This document shows, piece after piece, positions 62,250 through 64,000 of a stretch of DNA of 64,000 bases (positions are counted from its first letter, which is position 1; each line of letters starts with the position of its first letter). The notes under the pieces were generated by a model. It was not told the DNA's origin, did not search any database, and saw only the letters and a program-made list of their open reading frames with translations. The DNA is from Agrobacterium vitis. Its GTDB lineage: Bacteria > Pseudomonadota > Alphaproteobacteria > Rhizobiales > Rhizobiaceae. Location: assembly GCF_013426735.1 (NCBI RefSeq), contig NZ_AP023272.1:2400501-2464500 (forward strand), read 5' to 3'. Made by a program: the position numbers and the translations under genes.

Positions 62250-62442
62250 GGCGCCGCTTCTTTCTATCTTGCCGGTCGGGGGTGCCGGTTGCAATTTTCT
62301 AATTTTTTTGGACAGGCTTCCCCAAATGCCCATCAGTCATGTTTGGTATCAAATCGGAAGTCGTTCCGCAATCGAGAAAACCCCAAGCAAATTCATTGTC
62401 GAATTGCAATGGTTTCCCTTTCCAGCCAATGCCCAGGCCAGC

Positions 62443-63807
62443 TCAAACACCCAGCGACTTCAACTTCCGATGTAGCGCCGATCGCTCCATGCCGACAAAT
62501 TCCGCCGTCCGGGAAATATTGCCGCCAAAGCGGTTGATCTGGGCGATCAGATAATCGCGCTCGAACATTTCGCGGGCTTCGCGCAGCGGCAAAGTCATAA
62601 TCTGGTAATCGCTGCGACCGGAGACTTTCGGCAGCATTTCGCCAAGATCCGTCGGCAGCATTTCGGCGCTGATCGGCACATCTGCCCCATCGTTCTGGGT
62701 CAAGATCAACAGCCGCTCGATATTGTTGCGCAATTGCCGGATATTGCCCGGCCAGTCATGGGCCTGCAACACTGCCATCGCGTCCTCGCCGATCTTGCGC
62801 TTTCGAATACCGGCCTGTTCGGCGATATGGCGCATCAGCATATCCACGAGGAAAGGAATATCTTCGCGCCGCTCAGCCAGTGGCGGAACCCGCACCGGCA
62901 CCACCGCCAGACGGTGAAACAGATCCTCACGGAACCGGCCTTCAGCAATCAGGCTTTCAAGATTATAGGCGCTGGAGGAAATGATCCGCACATCGACCTT
63001 GACCCGCTTGTTGCCACCGACGCGCTCGAATTGCTGGTCAACCAGCACCCGCAGGATCTTGTTCTGGGTCTCGCGCGGCATTTCGCCGACTTCATCAAGA
63101 TAGAGAATACCACGATGCGCCTCTTCCAACGCACCAATGCGCCGCGACTGGCCGGGACCGCCTTCAGTGCCGAACAGCGCCACTTCCATGCGGTCAGGGG
63201 TGATGGCCGCGGCATTCAGCGTCACGAACGGCCCCGCGGCGCGGGCCGAGCGCTTGTGGATCATCCGCGCCACCAACTCCTTGCCGCTGCCGGACGGGCC
63301 GACGATCATGATCCGGCTATTGGTCGGTGCGACTTTCTCGATGGTCTGGCGCAGTTGCGAAACTGCCACCGAACTGCCGATCAGCTCATTGGCATCGCCG
63401 GTGCGTCGTTTCAATTCGGTCACTTCACGTTTCAGCTTGGAATTTTCCAGCGCCCGCTCGGCAATCAGGATCAACCTGTCGGCCTTGAACGGCTTTTCGA
63501 TGAAGTCGAAAGCGCCGCGCTTGATGGCCGAAACCGCCGTCTCGACATTGCCATGACCGGAAATCATCACCACCGGCAGGTCGGGATGCCGAGCCTTGAT
63601 TTCATCCAGCAATGCCAGCCCGTCCAACCGACTGCCATGCATCCAGATATCGAGAAAGATCAGCCGGGGCGCCCGGTCGGAAATTGCCGCGAGCGCGCTG
63701 TCGGCATCGTGCGCCGTGCGGGTTTCATGTCCTTCGTCGCTCAAGATACCGGAGACGATGTCGCGGATGTCTTCCTCGTCGTCAACCACCAGGATGTCAG
63801 AGGCCAT
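62443..63807 (-). CDS. ntrX: Nitrogen assimilation response regulator NtrX
   Basis: 454-aa sigma-54-type response regulator. The receiver domain (1-120) carries the phospho-acceptor Asp in [10 protein letters not shown]. The AAA+ domain has Walker [10 protein letters not shown] and Walker [11 protein letters not shown]. Where canonical activators have the sigma-54-contacting GAFTGA loop this reads [19 protein letters not shown], so the loop is missing, as is usual for NtrX. A Fis-like helix-turn-helix closes the protein ([21 protein letters not shown]). It overlaps ntrY by 11 nt. Confidence 0.96.
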   Translation of the reverse strand: MASDILVVDDEEDIRDIVSGILSDEGHETRTAHDADSALAAISDRAPRLIFLDIWMHGSRLDGLALLDEIKARHPDLPVVMISGHGNVETAVSAIKRGAFDFIEKPFKADRLILIAERALENSKLKREVTELKRRTGDANELIGSSVAVSQLRQTIEKVAPTNSRIMIVGPSGSGKELVARMIHKRSARAAGPFVTLNAAAITPDRMEVALFGTEGGPGQSRRIGALEEAHRGILYLDEVGEMPRETQNKILRVLVDQQFERVGGNKRVKVDVRIISSSAYNLESLIAEGRFREDLFHRLAVVPVRVPPLAERREDIPFLVDMLMRHIAEQAGIRKRKIGEDAMAVLQAHDWPGNIRQLRNNIERLLILTQNDGADVPISAEMLPTDLGEMLPKVSGRSDYQIMTLPLREAREMFERDYLIAQINRFGGNISRTAEFVGMERSALHRKLKSLGV

Positions 63808-64000
63808 AAGCTGCTTCCTTATCATGTTCTTCAGTGGCGGCAGAGGCTGCTCCGGCCTGTCGCGGCAGCACAACGCGGATCATCGCGCCACGTCCGCCGT
63901 CGAACTCAGCCGGCGCATCATGCAATTCAAGCTGACCGCCATGCTCTTCAATGATTTTCTTGACGATGGCGAGGCCGAGGCCCGTGCCCTTCTCCCGCAT
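63797..64000 (-). CDS. ntrY: Sensor histidine kinase NtrY (C-terminal part only)
   Basis: The last 67 residues of a larger gene running off the right edge. [18 protein letters not shown] is the G-box end of a HATPase domain, and the position directly before ntrX with an 11-nt overlap identifies NtrY. The membrane, PAS/HAMP and histidine-phosphotransfer parts are outside the window. The C-terminal tail ([17 protein letters not shown]) is low complexity. Confidence 0.9.
   Translation of the reverse strand: MREKGTGLGLAIVKKIIEEHGGQLELHDAPAEFDGGRGAMIRVVLPRQAGAASAATEEHDKEAAYGL

Noticed and set aside
62443..63807. NtrX loss of function because GAFTGA is missing
   Set aside because: NtrX proteins generally lack this loop, so it is a family property and not a mutation here.
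62734..63954. 406-codon plus-strand frame over ntrX
   Set aside because: Shadow of ntrX; no start signal and no domain.

Overview
This is chromosomal DNA from an alphaproteobacterium of the order Hyphomicrobiales, most probably the Rhizobiaceae (Agrobacterium/Allorhizobium/Rhizobium group). The indicators are phosphatidylcholine synthase, a znuA / znuCB-zur divergon with alphaproteobacterial-type Zur boxes, ntrY-ntrX-hfq-hflX-mazG clustering, a sulfite-reductase operon of the cysG / DUF2849 / hemoprotein / DUF934 type, tmk-holB-metG-tatD clustering, and dispersed RIME-like intergenic repeats. The species cannot be fixed from the sequence alone. Coding density is high, and I see no prophage, insertion sequence, integrase or CRISPR array.

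Layout. 1-2.6 kb: thrS (cut by the left edge), yidD and an IscU-like scaffold gene on the minus strand. 2.8-5.3 kb: folE, hisI and a patatin-like lipase gene. 5.4-6.8 kb: CBS-domain and rhomboid genes. 7-15.5 kb: an envelope-rich stretch with a secreted PAP2 phosphatase carrying an autotransporter-type repeat, a double-PilZ protein, a BTLCP cysteine peptidase, a DD-carboxypeptidase with SPOR domain, small secreted proteins and a gamma-carbonic anhydrase. 15.5-20.1 kb: a zinc-starvation locus (zur, znuB, znuC, znuA and a COG0523 GTPase) with two Zur boxes. 20.2-26.5 kb: a ROK regulator divergent from a four-gene ABC importer and a glycerophosphodiester phosphodiesterase. 26.7-32.5 kb: esterase-like, DUF502, glmS and glmU. 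32.6-37.3 kb: a BMP-type (probably nucleoside) ABC importer. 37.5-40.4 kb: pcs, a UbiH-like monooxygenase and ccdA. 40.7 kb: tRNA-Lys. 40.9-51.3 kb: a ClC channel, then MBL / tatD / metG / (tauE inserted on the other strand) / holB / tmk / dac / rlpA. 51.5-57.5 kb: an SDR, fpr and sulfite reduction with siroheme synthesis. 57.7-64 kb: a nucleoside deaminase, mazG, a sulfotransferase-like orphan, hflX, hfq, ntrX and the end of ntrY.

How they work together. Zur should repress znuCB-zur, znuA and the GTPase through the shared 14-bp operator core. The glmS/glmU pair makes UDP-GlcNAc for the wall that the two Dac proteins, RlpA and YidD help build or maintain. CysG makes siroheme for the hemoprotein and Fpr may supply electrons. 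NtrY/NtrX with Hfq and HflX form a regulatory block.

The most interesting signals are: (1) a RIME-like repeat family whose ends contribute stop codons or C-terminal codons to several neighbouring genes; (2) a penicillin-binding-protein paralogue that keeps SxxK but has lost the other two active-site motifs; (3) an SDR lacking the catalytic Tyr/Lys; (4) a divergent sulfotransferase-like orphan; (5) the ROK/ABC/GDPD cassette, whose substrate is probably a phosphodiester; (6) a cytosolic ATPase, ZnuC, with a 21-histidine tail; and (7) a likely CTG start codon for a TauE-like exporter gene.
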